DNA of 53,787 bases, taken from NCBI GenBank assembly GCA_947625695.1, contig CANQPO010000003.1, forward strand, positions 1 to 53,787. Direction: 5' to 3'. The stretch is from an uncultured Clostridia bacterium (lineage in GTDB: Bacteria; Bacillota; Clostridia; Christensenellales; Borkfalkiaceae). Made by a program: the position numbers and the translations under genes. Positions within the stretch are counted from its first letter, which is position 1, and the number at the start of each line of letters is the position of its first letter. Shown piece by piece: positions 8,301 through 14,923 of this stretch. The notes below the pieces were generated by a model. It had not been told where the DNA came from, searched no databases, and saw only the letters and a list, made by a program, of their open reading frames with translations.

Positions 8301-8680
8301 AAGAACTGAAATTTTTAGGCGTTGTGGGTCCAAACACGACTCGCGTCATGTTTACCGTTTATGCGGAAAAAGAAGGAAGCACTGAGGAAGAACGAGAATT
8401 TTCGAGAAGAAGATCGGTCGTTCCGTTTCATCTTGCATATGCGGTTTCTATTCATAAGGCGCAAGGCTTGGAGTATAATTCGGTAAAAATTATTATTCCG
8501 GAAAGTAACTCTGAGAAAATCACGCACGGCATATTTTATACGGCTATCACGAGAGCTAAGTCAAAATTAAAGATTTATTGGAGCTCGGAGACGATGCACG
8601 ACATTATTCAACAATTTCAGTCGGAAACGAGAAACAACCAAAGTCTGAACTTGGTAAAAATGCAGTTAAAAATGTCATAA
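5336..8680 (+). CDS. DUF4365-like nuclease / SF1 helicase fusion, candidate defence protein
   Basis: A 1114-residue protein. Residues ~15-155 resemble the DUF4365 nuclease-like domain of the PD-(D/E)xK fold, with D52 in NIDG and Q74-I-K76 in FVVQIKGT. A long, mostly helical middle (~160-690) has no recognisable motif. The C-terminal third is a superfamily 1 helicase: Walker A GAAGTGKTTL (~722), Walker B VVFVDECS (~787), LAGDIYQIE (motif III), SIHKAQGLEYNSV (motif V) and YTAITRAKSKL (motif VI, with the arginine finger). I infer a nuclease-helicase acting on foreign nucleic acid. The context supports defence: AT-rich island, an AbiE remnant upstream, a serine recombinase nearby. The ribosome binding site is AGAGGGAAAG. 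No other gene belongs to an obvious operon with it, so it may act alone. Confidence 0.75.
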   Translation: MFCKSEIERHLKMHSERSADDADAVSTLGFFLRSNGRIHANFYTNDKEPNIDGRFELVSEPEISRRPAQSFVVQIKGTNTPYTEKDGVIKYSLKNLGFLAYVYQEVTLDPGILFVVFHAGKRGEERVFWKYISSEFIHTIDFSKDSTTINFTPDDELLNTGESILGFCSVLEDIAEHHSFVKKLDDREYSEREINDIIRVCNEDITEYLDNFAVYQTTRDTLSRRILTKLNDLCVAALLLNSKKIGTEEPSVDLAWEQALLDIKTKYLSSFYRMLKYPGSRTPAAGQAERLMLKYYEFMWQIRRDLKDDYGIIILKNLEKFPVKERDQADEEYYRSVAKSISGMAFTSNQLKDTRYYIQKKTPFYIDGERYYEITLQLAGVYASKFNRLTVYTKENISSNYSIQIGYSETVINLWGNDAHIKVVTDWKTSIDPTCLNKLAKILKKNTSISSTYKEYKALMEFFTRTGTSLLDLIDLQDVKFSEIIDKIYDGSKKESYKDILLTLKAKYSRTSAIFGRNVIRYLLVRLREETLDSVMPTKFDKKFLCDDLYVTSRCYPFEKSPYISDLAGRKTSGVAFTRDVAAAVGYDSIAEMRPYLRMKELVNETREIYFTQDLLGPECSEGAVKKFNDRLDGWECKQGYRIRERDHYFYIDFYVKETVEILQNLCSRSESGNEGQKELNSAFLKKFEVDKVHHIEGFDDRLKIKALRNVFVKSKLLLIYGAAGTGKTTLINAISNLMGSRKKLFLTKTHAAKKNLERRIENPGTNSEFVSIDSFAKKIVPSEFDVVFVDECSTIDNRTMIKFLRKLDPNTLLVLAGDIYQIESIEFGNWFYYAKDIITTEGANVELLSTWRTKDGDLIGLWNEVRNRGSLITEKLSYDGPYSEDIGPNILEQNNDDEVVLCLNYDGKFGLNNINAYFQNNNHAGEEVVWQEWTYKVGDKILFDDTKRFSVLYNNLKGKIIDLKKEQGSIHFTVDVETILTEADCRREELKFLGVVGPNTTRVMFTVYAEKEGSTEEEREFSRRRSVVPFHLAYAVSIHKAQGLEYNSVKIIIPESNSEKITHGIFYTAITRAKSKLKIYWSSETMHDIIQQFQSETRNNQSLNLVKMQLKMS

Positions 8681-8743
8681 GCCAATACCCGATAACCGTT
8701 GCACGAGACGTCTGTCTCGCTTGCGTTCACCACTTTCCCTAAA

Positions 8744-8782
8744 AGGAACAGAACCCCCTCCCAAGGAGGGGGTTCTGTTCCT
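8744..8782. terminator. Long perfect hairpin after the helicase gene
   Basis: AGGAACAGAACCCCCTCC (8744-8761) pairs over 18 bp with 8765-8782 around a 3-base loop. The inner CCCCCTCC...GGAGGGGG is shared with hairpins at 22.1, 24.7, 51.6, 51.9 and 52.1 kb. It marks the return to host-type intergenic sequence and may terminate the helicase transcript, though there is no good T-run. Confidence 0.55.
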
Positions 8783-8850
8783 GCCCCCACGGAGGCGCCT
8801 GCAATTTTTGTTAGAAATTGTTTAAGTCGCCGTGTCTTTGTCGAATTTAT

Positions 8851-8879
8851 TTGCATTGCCAACGAATTTCGTATATAAT
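8851..8879 (+). promoter_or_regulatory. Promoter of the DUF3089 lipoprotein gene
   Basis: TTGCAT (8851-8856), 17 bases, TATAAT (8874-8879), placing the start point about 30 bases before the ATG at 8915. Confidence 0.7.
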
Positions 8880-8914
8880 GAATATGATTTTTTAGAAGAA
8901 TCGGAGAAAAAATC

Positions 8915-11900
8915 ATGAAGAAATATGCGAAACTTTTTTATGTGCTCGTGTTCTGTCTTGCGCTGTCTCTTTGCGGGGCGATCCTTTCCGCCTGCGGTGA
9001 AAAAGAAACTACGGTCTCCGTTTCGGGGGAGATCGTCTTTGAGAGCTACAGCGAATACGACTACGATACCGAGATCACCCTCACCTTCACCCCGAATGAG
9101 GGCGAACTCAACGTGCCCGCCGCTCTTTCCTATCGGGACGGCGTCGGGCGGGAAGTCACGGCGGAGGGCTTCACGCTCGTTAAAAGCGGCGAAAACTATA
9201 CCCTTCTCGACGAGAACGGGCAGAGCTACGCGCTCGATCTTGTGTGGAATTCAAAGGACCCCAAAGACGACCGCGTCACCGTGTACGGCGATTTCGTGCC
9301 CGATAAGACCTTTTCGGAGTACGAGGAGCACGAGGAGGGGGAGCGTTTCTTGCTCGAAGAGGGACACTACGGCGCGGGAAAGCTCGACGCAAGCGGCAAG
9401 CAATGGCGGTTCCGCTGCGAGCCCATCCGCCTTTCGGACGGGAGCGAGCTCTGTATCTATGCCGAGGCGGACAGCGGCGCCGACGCGTTCGTCCATAAAC
9501 AGTACGGTCCCCTTCAGTTCTTCACGCAGGAGACGAAGGACGGCGACTATGTGCTTTACTGCTATCTCGTCCCGTCGAACGGGAACAGCGAGGAGAAGCT
9601 GCTCGTTCGCGACGTCGTGCACTTCGCTTCCGACTGCAAAAAGACCCAGCCCCGCTCCTTCGGAGGGCTCGAAATGTTTTTGAAATACGGGGAAGTGGTG
9701 TATGCGGCGGACGGGTTCGGCATTGAAAAGGGCGACGAGGTCTTTTCCGTCTACGAATATCAGGATTGGGAATGGTCGGACGGCAGCATTCACGATTTCG
9801 CCTGCCCCGCGGGAAATCTCATCCATGTGGAGGATACAGAAGGCGACTTTCTCATCTACGAGTATTGGAAGTACGACAACGATTACGTTTGCGTCTATTT
9901 CAAATGCGACGGCGAGAACGTCGATTGGGAGAGCGCCGCGCCCGGCTGGCACGGGCTCCGCTATACCAAGGACGGGAAGTGGGGGACGGAGATGTTCTAC
10001 CACATGTCGGGCGATGACCCTGTTTTCGACGCGATGTTCGCGTTCGGACCCATGCAAAGCGGCGAGGTGCAATTCTTCCAAGGCGCGGACATCGTAAAGA
10101 ACGCGAGCGGCGATTTCACGGTCAAAACGGACGAGGGCGCATGGCACGTCACGCTTGCATACGGCGGTCCCGAAGTCAAACTCATCTTCACTGTGGAGGA
10201 GATCGTCACCCTCAAAGGGGAAGTCGTCTTTACGCACGAGAGCGGCAATCCTTATGACACCGCGATCGAACTCTCCTATTTCTCGGGAGACAGCGAACGC
10301 TCGGAGTACCCCGCGACCCTCTCCTATGAAACCGCCGACGGCAAAGAGGGGACAAAGGACGGCTTCACCCTCTCCCTTGAAGAGAAGATCCTGACGGACG
10401 CGGAGGGGAAGCGTTATGATATCGAATTTGCCGAGAAAGACGGGAAAACCTTTGTGACCGTGCACGGCGAATACGTCGTGACCCGCACCGTCGGCGATTA
10501 CGAGGCGCACGAAGAGGGGAAGCGGCACTACTTCGAGGAAGGCTATTTCGGCTTGGGCGCGCTCGATCTCAGCGGCCCCGTCTGCTACTATCATTTTGAG
10601 GACATGGAGAGCTCGGAGAGCGACTATCTCCGTTTTGACGTCGACAGCGCAATCCCCTACGAGATGGACGGGGAGGAGCACTTCTATTTGAACTATACCA
10701 TGAACGATGGGGGAATTTATATCATCTATTATGACCTTCTCCAAGTGAGCGGCGAAGAGAAAATGCGTGTGACGGACATCGAATTTTATCCTGCCGATGC
10801 GGAGTGCGTCGATTTCTCTCTCTACTTCATTGACATGAGGATCAGGTACGGTGAATGTAAGTATGCGGAGGACGTCGCTCAAACGGGGAAAGAAACGTTC
10901 TATGTATTCGAGGACGGCGGCTGGACGTGGCCCGACGGCACCGAGCACGATCGGCTCACCGTCTGCTACAAACGGGAATTTTTGTCTGAGAGCGAACTGC
11001 TCTACTATTTCGACATCGGCGACGGCGACGTGGGCGTTCTCGCGTTCATCCTGCAAAACGGGCGGCCCGACCCCGAGACCGTGCGCTACGGTTGGCGGGC
11101 AGTCTTGCATACCGCGGACGGCCGTTACGGCGTTGACGCCTTCTGCTACAACCCTGCAGAAGGCGAATACGCGCTCGGACACCTGTTTGCATTCGGCGAC
11201 TTTACGGAGGACAGAACGATTGCGCCCTTTACCGTAACAAAGACGGAAACGCTCGACGAAAGTACGGTCGTGGCGGTCACAGCAGACGGTAGCAGATGGG
11301 TGATCGGGCTCAGTCTGCAAATCGAAGAGGACGGCGAATACCTGCGCATTCTGGTTGAAAAATCGGATAAAAACGCCGCCGTCAATTACGCCAATTTCTT
11401 CAATTGGGCGTACAAGGAGACGGACGCGGAAGGCAAGGAGGCGGATGTGTTCTTTGTCGCCCCCTCTGCCGTCAACGGGGGAGCAGGACAGGAGAAACTC
11501 GATTTCACCCGCTCGAGCGCGCGAAAGAATTTCATCGGCGCGATCGATATGGAGAAGGGCATTTACGACGACAACGCCCGTTTCTTTGCTCCCTTCTACC
11601 GTCAGGCGGCGCTCTACACCTATTCGTCCGCGGTGAGCGCAGAGACGCGGGAAGGGTACCTCACCTACGCCTATGCGGACGTCAAAAACGCCTTTACCTA
11701 TTATCTTCAAAATTGGAACGAGGGGCGGCCCATCATCCTTGCGGGATTTTCGCAGGGAGCCGACCACTGCCTCCGCCTCATGAAGGAATTTTACGACAGC
11801 ACGCTGAAAGATCGCCTCGTCGCTTGCTACGCCATCGGTTGGAGCATTACGCAGGAGGAAGTCGGCGCGGCGAAATTGAAGTTCGCAACGGGCGAAAAGG

Positions 11901-12277
11901 ACACGGGGGTCATCGTCTCCTTCAACTGCGAAGCGCCTGAGGTTGGAAGTTCGCTCATGATCCCCGCGGGGACAAAGGCGCTCTGCATCAACCCCTTGAA
12001 TTGGAAAACGGATACAACTCGTGCAAATAAGTCCCTCAACAAGGGGGCGTGCTTCTATAACCCCGACGGCTCCTTTATCGAGGAGAAGAAAGAACTCACG
12101 GGGGCGTATATCGACGAGACGCGCGGCGCGCTCAAGGTGACCGACGTCAGCCCCGAGGAGTACAATAATACGCTCGGGATCTTCGAAGAGGGGATCTATC
12201 ACTACTACGACTACCAATTCTTCTACCGCAATCTCGAGGAGAACGTCCTTGCGCGGATTGCGGCGTTCAAGGCATAA
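8915..12277 (+). CDS. Large lipoprotein with duplicated domains and a C-terminal DUF3089 hydrolase
   Basis: A 1120-residue exported lipoprotein. The signal peptide ends in the lipobox ILSAC (Cys ~27). Residues ~33-420 and ~428-810 are two copies of one domain: both start with a GE.VF strand, continue with a fixed order of landmarks (TLSY/ALSY.., GFTL, YDIEF/YALDL, then V.GE/D and Y.EHEEGKR/Y.AHEEGKR), and include an FEEG.FG.G.LD motif. The last ~290 residues match DUF3089, an alpha/beta-hydrolase-like family: VFFVAP near its start and LAGFSQGADH with the nucleophile-elbow Ser. The substrate is unknown; the duplicated part looks like beta-rich binding modules. The start follows a clear promoter. 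The next gene begins 42 bp downstream. Confidence 0.75.
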   Translation: MKKYAKLFYVLVFCLALSLCGAILSACGEKETTVSVSGEIVFESYSEYDYDTEITLTFTPNEGELNVPAALSYRDGVGREVTAEGFTLVKSGENYTLLDENGQSYALDLVWNSKDPKDDRVTVYGDFVPDKTFSEYEEHEEGERFLLEEGHYGAGKLDASGKQWRFRCEPIRLSDGSELCIYAEADSGADAFVHKQYGPLQFFTQETKDGDYVLYCYLVPSNGNSEEKLLVRDVVHFASDCKKTQPRSFGGLEMFLKYGEVVYAADGFGIEKGDEVFSVYEYQDWEWSDGSIHDFACPAGNLIHVEDTEGDFLIYEYWKYDNDYVCVYFKCDGENVDWESAAPGWHGLRYTKDGKWGTEMFYHMSGDDPVFDAMFAFGPMQSGEVQFFQGADIVKNASGDFTVKTDEGAWHVTLAYGGPEVKLIFTVEEIVTLKGEVVFTHESGNPYDTAIELSYFSGDSERSEYPATLSYETADGKEGTKDGFTLSLEEKILTDAEGKRYDIEFAEKDGKTFVTVHGEYVVTRTVGDYEAHEEGKRHYFEEGYFGLGALDLSGPVCYYHFEDMESSESDYLRFDVDSAIPYEMDGEEHFYLNYTMNDGGIYIIYYDLLQVSGEEKMRVTDIEFYPADAECVDFSLYFIDMRIRYGECKYAEDVAQTGKETFYVFEDGGWTWPDGTEHDRLTVCYKREFLSESELLYYFDIGDGDVGVLAFILQNGRPDPETVRYGWRAVLHTADGRYGVDAFCYNPAEGEYALGHLFAFGDFTEDRTIAPFTVTKTETLDESTVVAVTADGSRWVIGLSLQIEEDGEYLRILVEKSDKNAAVNYANFFNWAYKETDAEGKEADVFFVAPSAVNGGAGQEKLDFTRSSARKNFIGAIDMEKGIYDDNARFFAPFYRQAALYTYSSAVSAETREGYLTYAYADVKNAFTYYLQNWNEGRPIILAGFSQGADHCLRLMKEFYDSTLKDRLVACYAIGWSITQEEVGAAKLKFATGEKDTGVIVSFNCEAPEVGSSLMIPAGTKALCINPLNWKTDTTRANKSLNKGACFYNPDGSFIEEKKELTGAYIDETRGALKVTDVSPEEYNNTLGIFEEGIYHYYDYQFFYRNLEENVLARIAAFKA

Positions 12278-12319
12278 TATAAAGGTATTGCGGGAGCTTT
12301 CGCACCAAGGAGGAAAAGC

Positions 12320-13552
12320 ATGAACATCTACGAGACGTTTGTCTACGGCAAGCGGGGAGGGTTTGTCTATCTCCGCTATATTGCCATGGTCTTCTTTTTC
12401 CTGTCGCAGCTCGCAACCTACTACGTCATCTTAAACGCCCTCCAGCAGGCGAACCATGCCCTCGACGCAATGGACGCGGGCGACATCGCGGGCACGGTGG
12501 CGGCGTTTTCCGCCTTTCGCCTTTCGGGGTCGTTCGGTGTTCTCATCGAGGTGATGCGCAATTTGGGGACCCTCGTCATTCCGCTCTACTTTGTGGCGAC
12601 GGTGTCCTTCGTGCTCAATCTGAACCGCGCCGAGATCGGGCGGTTCACGCGGCGCACCGCCATTTTGTCCATTTTGCTCTTTTTCGCCGAACTTGTCGTC
12701 TACTCCCTCCTCATCGGGCTCATCACCGTATTGGTGGCGGAGCTGTTTGCCCTCGTTTCGGCGGAGATCGGGGAATACGGCGAGATCGTCGAACTCGTCA
12801 ACAACCTCATTGCGGCGGTGAATTCCGAGGGGCAGCTCCTCCCCGCGGACAGCGTCGCGGGGCTGCTTGCCGTCGCGCAGGAATTTGTGACCGACAAGAT
12901 CATCGTCGTGATGTTGAAGAACATGCCCTCCTTCAACCTCTTCATCGACCAGATGCTCTGCCTTTTGATGTGCATCTGCTTCTGCACCCGTCCGAAGTGG
13001 GCAAACACGCGGGCAAAGCTCGGGCTGTTCCGCTCCTTAGGGCTGCTTCCCATTGCCTATATCCTCACCCTCTTTGTGCTCAACGGGCTTACGCGGTCGG
13101 GGATCGTCCCGCCCGACCCCACTCTTTTGTGTCTCTTCCCCGCAAGGCACCTGCCGCCCTTCCTCTTTATCGGGTGCATTCTGCTTTGTAACCGCTTTTA
13201 TCCCGTCCGTCCCCTGCGCGTGGAGAGGGGGCTCACGCCCATCTTTCCCGCAAAGAAGAGATATGCGGCTCCGATTTTCGAGACGGCGGCGTATGAAAAG
13301 CGGCGCTCCCTCTCTTCGGCGGTATTTTTGGGGGTCTGCCTGCTCCTTCTGTGCGCGCTCGACTATTTGCTCGGCGCCTTCTCCTTTGCAAGCAAGTGGG
13401 GACTTGGCAAGTTCTACTATGCCGCGCTGTGCATTCCCTTCCTCTTCTTCTTCGACGACCGCAAGCCCACCCCAAAGCGCAGTTATTCGGTGTTCTGCGC
13501 CGTCTATGCGCTCGTGATCGTCTTTATCGTGTTGATTTATTTGTTCTTCTGA
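12320..13552 (+). CDS. Polytopic membrane protein, unknown family
   Basis: A 410-residue integral membrane protein. Hydrophobic segments are visible around residues 18-45, 85-105, 112-145, 205-225, 240-262, 275-295, 330-355, 365-380 and 388-408. A soluble-looking helical loop lies at ~140-205. A charged segment (~295-330, RPLRVERGL ... KKRYAAP) separates two hydrophobic clusters. I do not recognise the family. It starts after AAGGAGGAAAAGC, 42 bp past the DUF3089 lipoprotein, and is probably co-transcribed with it. A strong independent promoter lies between this gene and the STAS gene, so the two units are separable. Confidence 0.6.
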   Translation: MNIYETFVYGKRGGFVYLRYIAMVFFFLSQLATYYVILNALQQANHALDAMDAGDIAGTVAAFSAFRLSGSFGVLIEVMRNLGTLVIPLYFVATVSFVLNLNRAEIGRFTRRTAILSILLFFAELVVYSLLIGLITVLVAELFALVSAEIGEYGEIVELVNNLIAAVNSEGQLLPADSVAGLLAVAQEFVTDKIIVVMLKNMPSFNLFIDQMLCLLMCICFCTRPKWANTRAKLGLFRSLGLLPIAYILTLFVLNGLTRSGIVPPDPTLLCLFPARHLPPFLFIGCILLCNRFYPVRPLRVERGLTPIFPAKKRYAAPIFETAAYEKRRSLSSAVFLGVCLLLLCALDYLLGAFSFASKWGLGKFYYAALCIPFLFFFDDRKPTPKRSYSVFCAVYALVIVFIVLIYLFF

Positions 13553-13563
13553 TTGGCGTTTCA

Positions 13564-13592
13564 TTGACAACGCCCGCGGGAGATGATATAAT
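13564..13592 (+). promoter_or_regulatory. Consensus sigma-A promoter of the STAS/exporter operon
   Basis: TTGACA (13564-13569), exactly 17 bases, TATAAT (13587-13592). Both hexamers are perfect. It would drive the STAS gene at 13632 and probably everything through the second ABC transporter (19327), as the gaps inside that run are 76 bases or less. Confidence 0.8.
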
Positions 13593-13631
13593 AACAATGA
13601 AACAAAATGAACATTTTCGGAGGATATTACT

Positions 13632-13928
13632 ATGACCATCGACAAAAACGTACAGGGAGCGGAGCTGGAGCTCAAAGTAAGCGGACGGCTCGACACCACA
13701 ACGGCGCCTCAGCTCGAGGCGGAACTCAAACGCAGTGTGGACGGCGTCACTTCGCTCGTCTTTGATTTTTCGGAGCTTGAATATCTGTCATCGGCGGGGC
13801 TGCGCGTTCTGCTTGCGGCGCAGAAGATCATGAACCGCCAAGGCACGATGGTCATCCGCCACGTCAACGAGACGATCATGGAAGTATTCGAGATCACGGG
13901 CTTTGCCGAGATCCTCACCGTGGAATAA
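13632..13928 (+). CDS. STAS-domain anti-anti-sigma factor (SpoIIAA/RsbV type)
   Basis: A 98-residue single STAS domain. The family's phosphorylation-site motif is present: FSELEYLSSAGLRVLL, in which the first Ser after YL is the residue phosphorylated by the partner kinase. RLDTTTAPQLEAEL near the N-terminus and the C-terminal ITGFAEILTV are also typical. Such proteins bind an RsbW/SpoIIAB-type kinase when unphosphorylated and release its target. The next gene encodes exactly that kinase, and a SpoIIE-type phosphatase is at 22166-24613, so a full partner-switching set lies in this window. No sigma factor gene is adjacent, so the final target is unknown. Ribosome binding site GGAGGATATT. Confidence 0.9.
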   Translation: MTIDKNVQGAELELKVSGRLDTTTAPQLEAELKRSVDGVTSLVFDFSELEYLSSAGLRVLLAAQKIMNRQGTMVIRHVNETIMEVFEITGFAEILTVE

Positions 13929-13958
13929 ACGCCAACAATCGAGGCGGCGGAGGCTATC

Positions 13959-14366
13959 ATGAAGGAACTTACGATACAAGCTACGGTGGAGAACATCGAC
14001 GCGGTCACGGAGTTTGTGGAGGAGCAGCTCGAAGCGCTCGGCTGTTCGCTCAAGATCCGCGCCCAGATCGACATCGCCATCGACGAGCTGTTCGGCAACA
14101 TCGCCCAATATGCCTATCACCCGGGCGTGGGACCCGCCACCGTGCGCGTAGAGCTCACGGAGGACCCGCTTGCCGTCGTGCTCACCTTTATCGATCACGG
14201 CGTGCCCTACGACCCCCTCGCAAAGGAGGACCCGAATATCTCCCTCTCCGCGGAGGAGCGGGGGATCGGCGGCCTTGGCATCTACATGGTCAAAAAGACG
14301 ATGGACGGCGTCGATTACGAGTATAAAGACGGGCAGAACATTCTCAGGATCACCAAGAAGATATAA
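13959..14366 (+). CDS. RsbW/SpoIIAB-like serine kinase (HATPase)
   Basis: A 135-residue GHKL ATPase. The N box is DELFGNIAQYAY, the G1 box DHGVPYDP and the G2 box GIGGLGIYMVKKTMD. This matches anti-sigma factor kinases, which phosphorylate a STAS partner on Ser and sequester a sigma factor or another target. It begins 30 bp after the STAS gene with GGCGGAGG, consistent with coupled production. The next gene, 75 bp on, is the short exporter membrane protein, so regulation and secretion appear to share one transcript. Confidence 0.9.
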   Translation: MKELTIQATVENIDAVTEFVEEQLEALGCSLKIRAQIDIAIDELFGNIAQYAYHPGVGPATVRVELTEDPLAVVLTFIDHGVPYDPLAKEDPNISLSAEERGIGGLGIYMVKKTMDGVDYEYKDGQNILRITKKI

Positions 14367-14441
14367 GCCGCGCAAACGGCGCGGGAAAGAGTGCGCGGGC
14401 GCGTATGCCCTGCGCGTTCTCTTATTACATGGAGGAAGGAT

Positions 14442-14915
14442 ATGGAACATCCTATTTTCAGAAAGAAAAGTTTGGAGCGGGCTTCCTCGCCCGAACAGCT
14501 CAACGATTACATCAGAACGACGAGCGCCGGCATCTGGCTCATTCTCATCGCCGTGATCGCCCTTCTCGTCGGGTTTGTCGTCTGGGCGGTGGTGGGAAAG
14601 CTCGAGAGCAAGGTCTCCGCGGCCGCCGTCTCCTCGGAGGGCACAGTCGTTTGCTATGTGCGGGATTCCGAGATCGCAAACGTCACGGCGGGAAAGACGG
14701 TGCGGATCAACGACAAGGAATTTACCGTCGCTTCGGTCTCGGGCGAACCCGTCGCCGTGGACGACAGCTTTACCGCCTATACCCTCAGGGTCGGCGGGCT
14801 CTCGGTAGGGGAGTGGGTGTATCTCGTTACGCTCAGCGGCGATCTCGCGGATGGGGTGTATGAGGCGTCCATCGTCACGGACAGCATTTCGCCCATCTCG
14901 TTCCTGTTCAACTGA
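14442..14915 (+). CDS. Short NHLM-type bacteriocin secretion protein (HlyD-like, reduced)
   Basis: A 157-residue protein with one membrane helix (~29-52) and an extracytoplasmic beta-rich part (~55-157; KTVRINDKEFTVASVSG, VYLVTLSGDLADGVYEASIVT). I chose the ATG at 14442 after GGAGGAAGGAT. In NHLM (nitrile hydratase leader microcin) systems the corresponding gene encodes an HlyD-like adaptor, usually several hundred residues long. Here the long coiled-coil hairpin is absent, as expected if no outer membrane must be spanned. Position directly before the two ABC transporters supports the assignment; sequence evidence alone is moderate. Confidence 0.65.
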   Translation: MEHPIFRKKSLERASSPEQLNDYIRTTSAGIWLILIAVIALLVGFVVWAVVGKLESKVSAAAVSSEGTVVCYVRDSEIANVTAGKTVRINDKEFTVASVSGEPVAVDDSFTAYTLRVGGLSVGEWVYLVTLSGDLADGVYEASIVTDSISPISFLFN

Positions 14916-14923
14916 GGTGAGGT

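Noticed and set aside
9251..12217. 988-codon open frame on the minus strand across the DUF3089 lipoprotein gene
   Set aside because: It is the antisense shadow of a GC-rich gene. It has no ribosome binding site, is overly rich in Arg/Val/Glu, and shows no domain, whereas the plus frame has a signal peptide, internal repeats and DUF3089.
13553..14441. A sigma factor gene next to the STAS/kinase pair
   Set aside because: All frames around the pair were checked; neighbours are a membrane protein and the exporter genes. No sigma-70 region 2 or 4 motif is visible.
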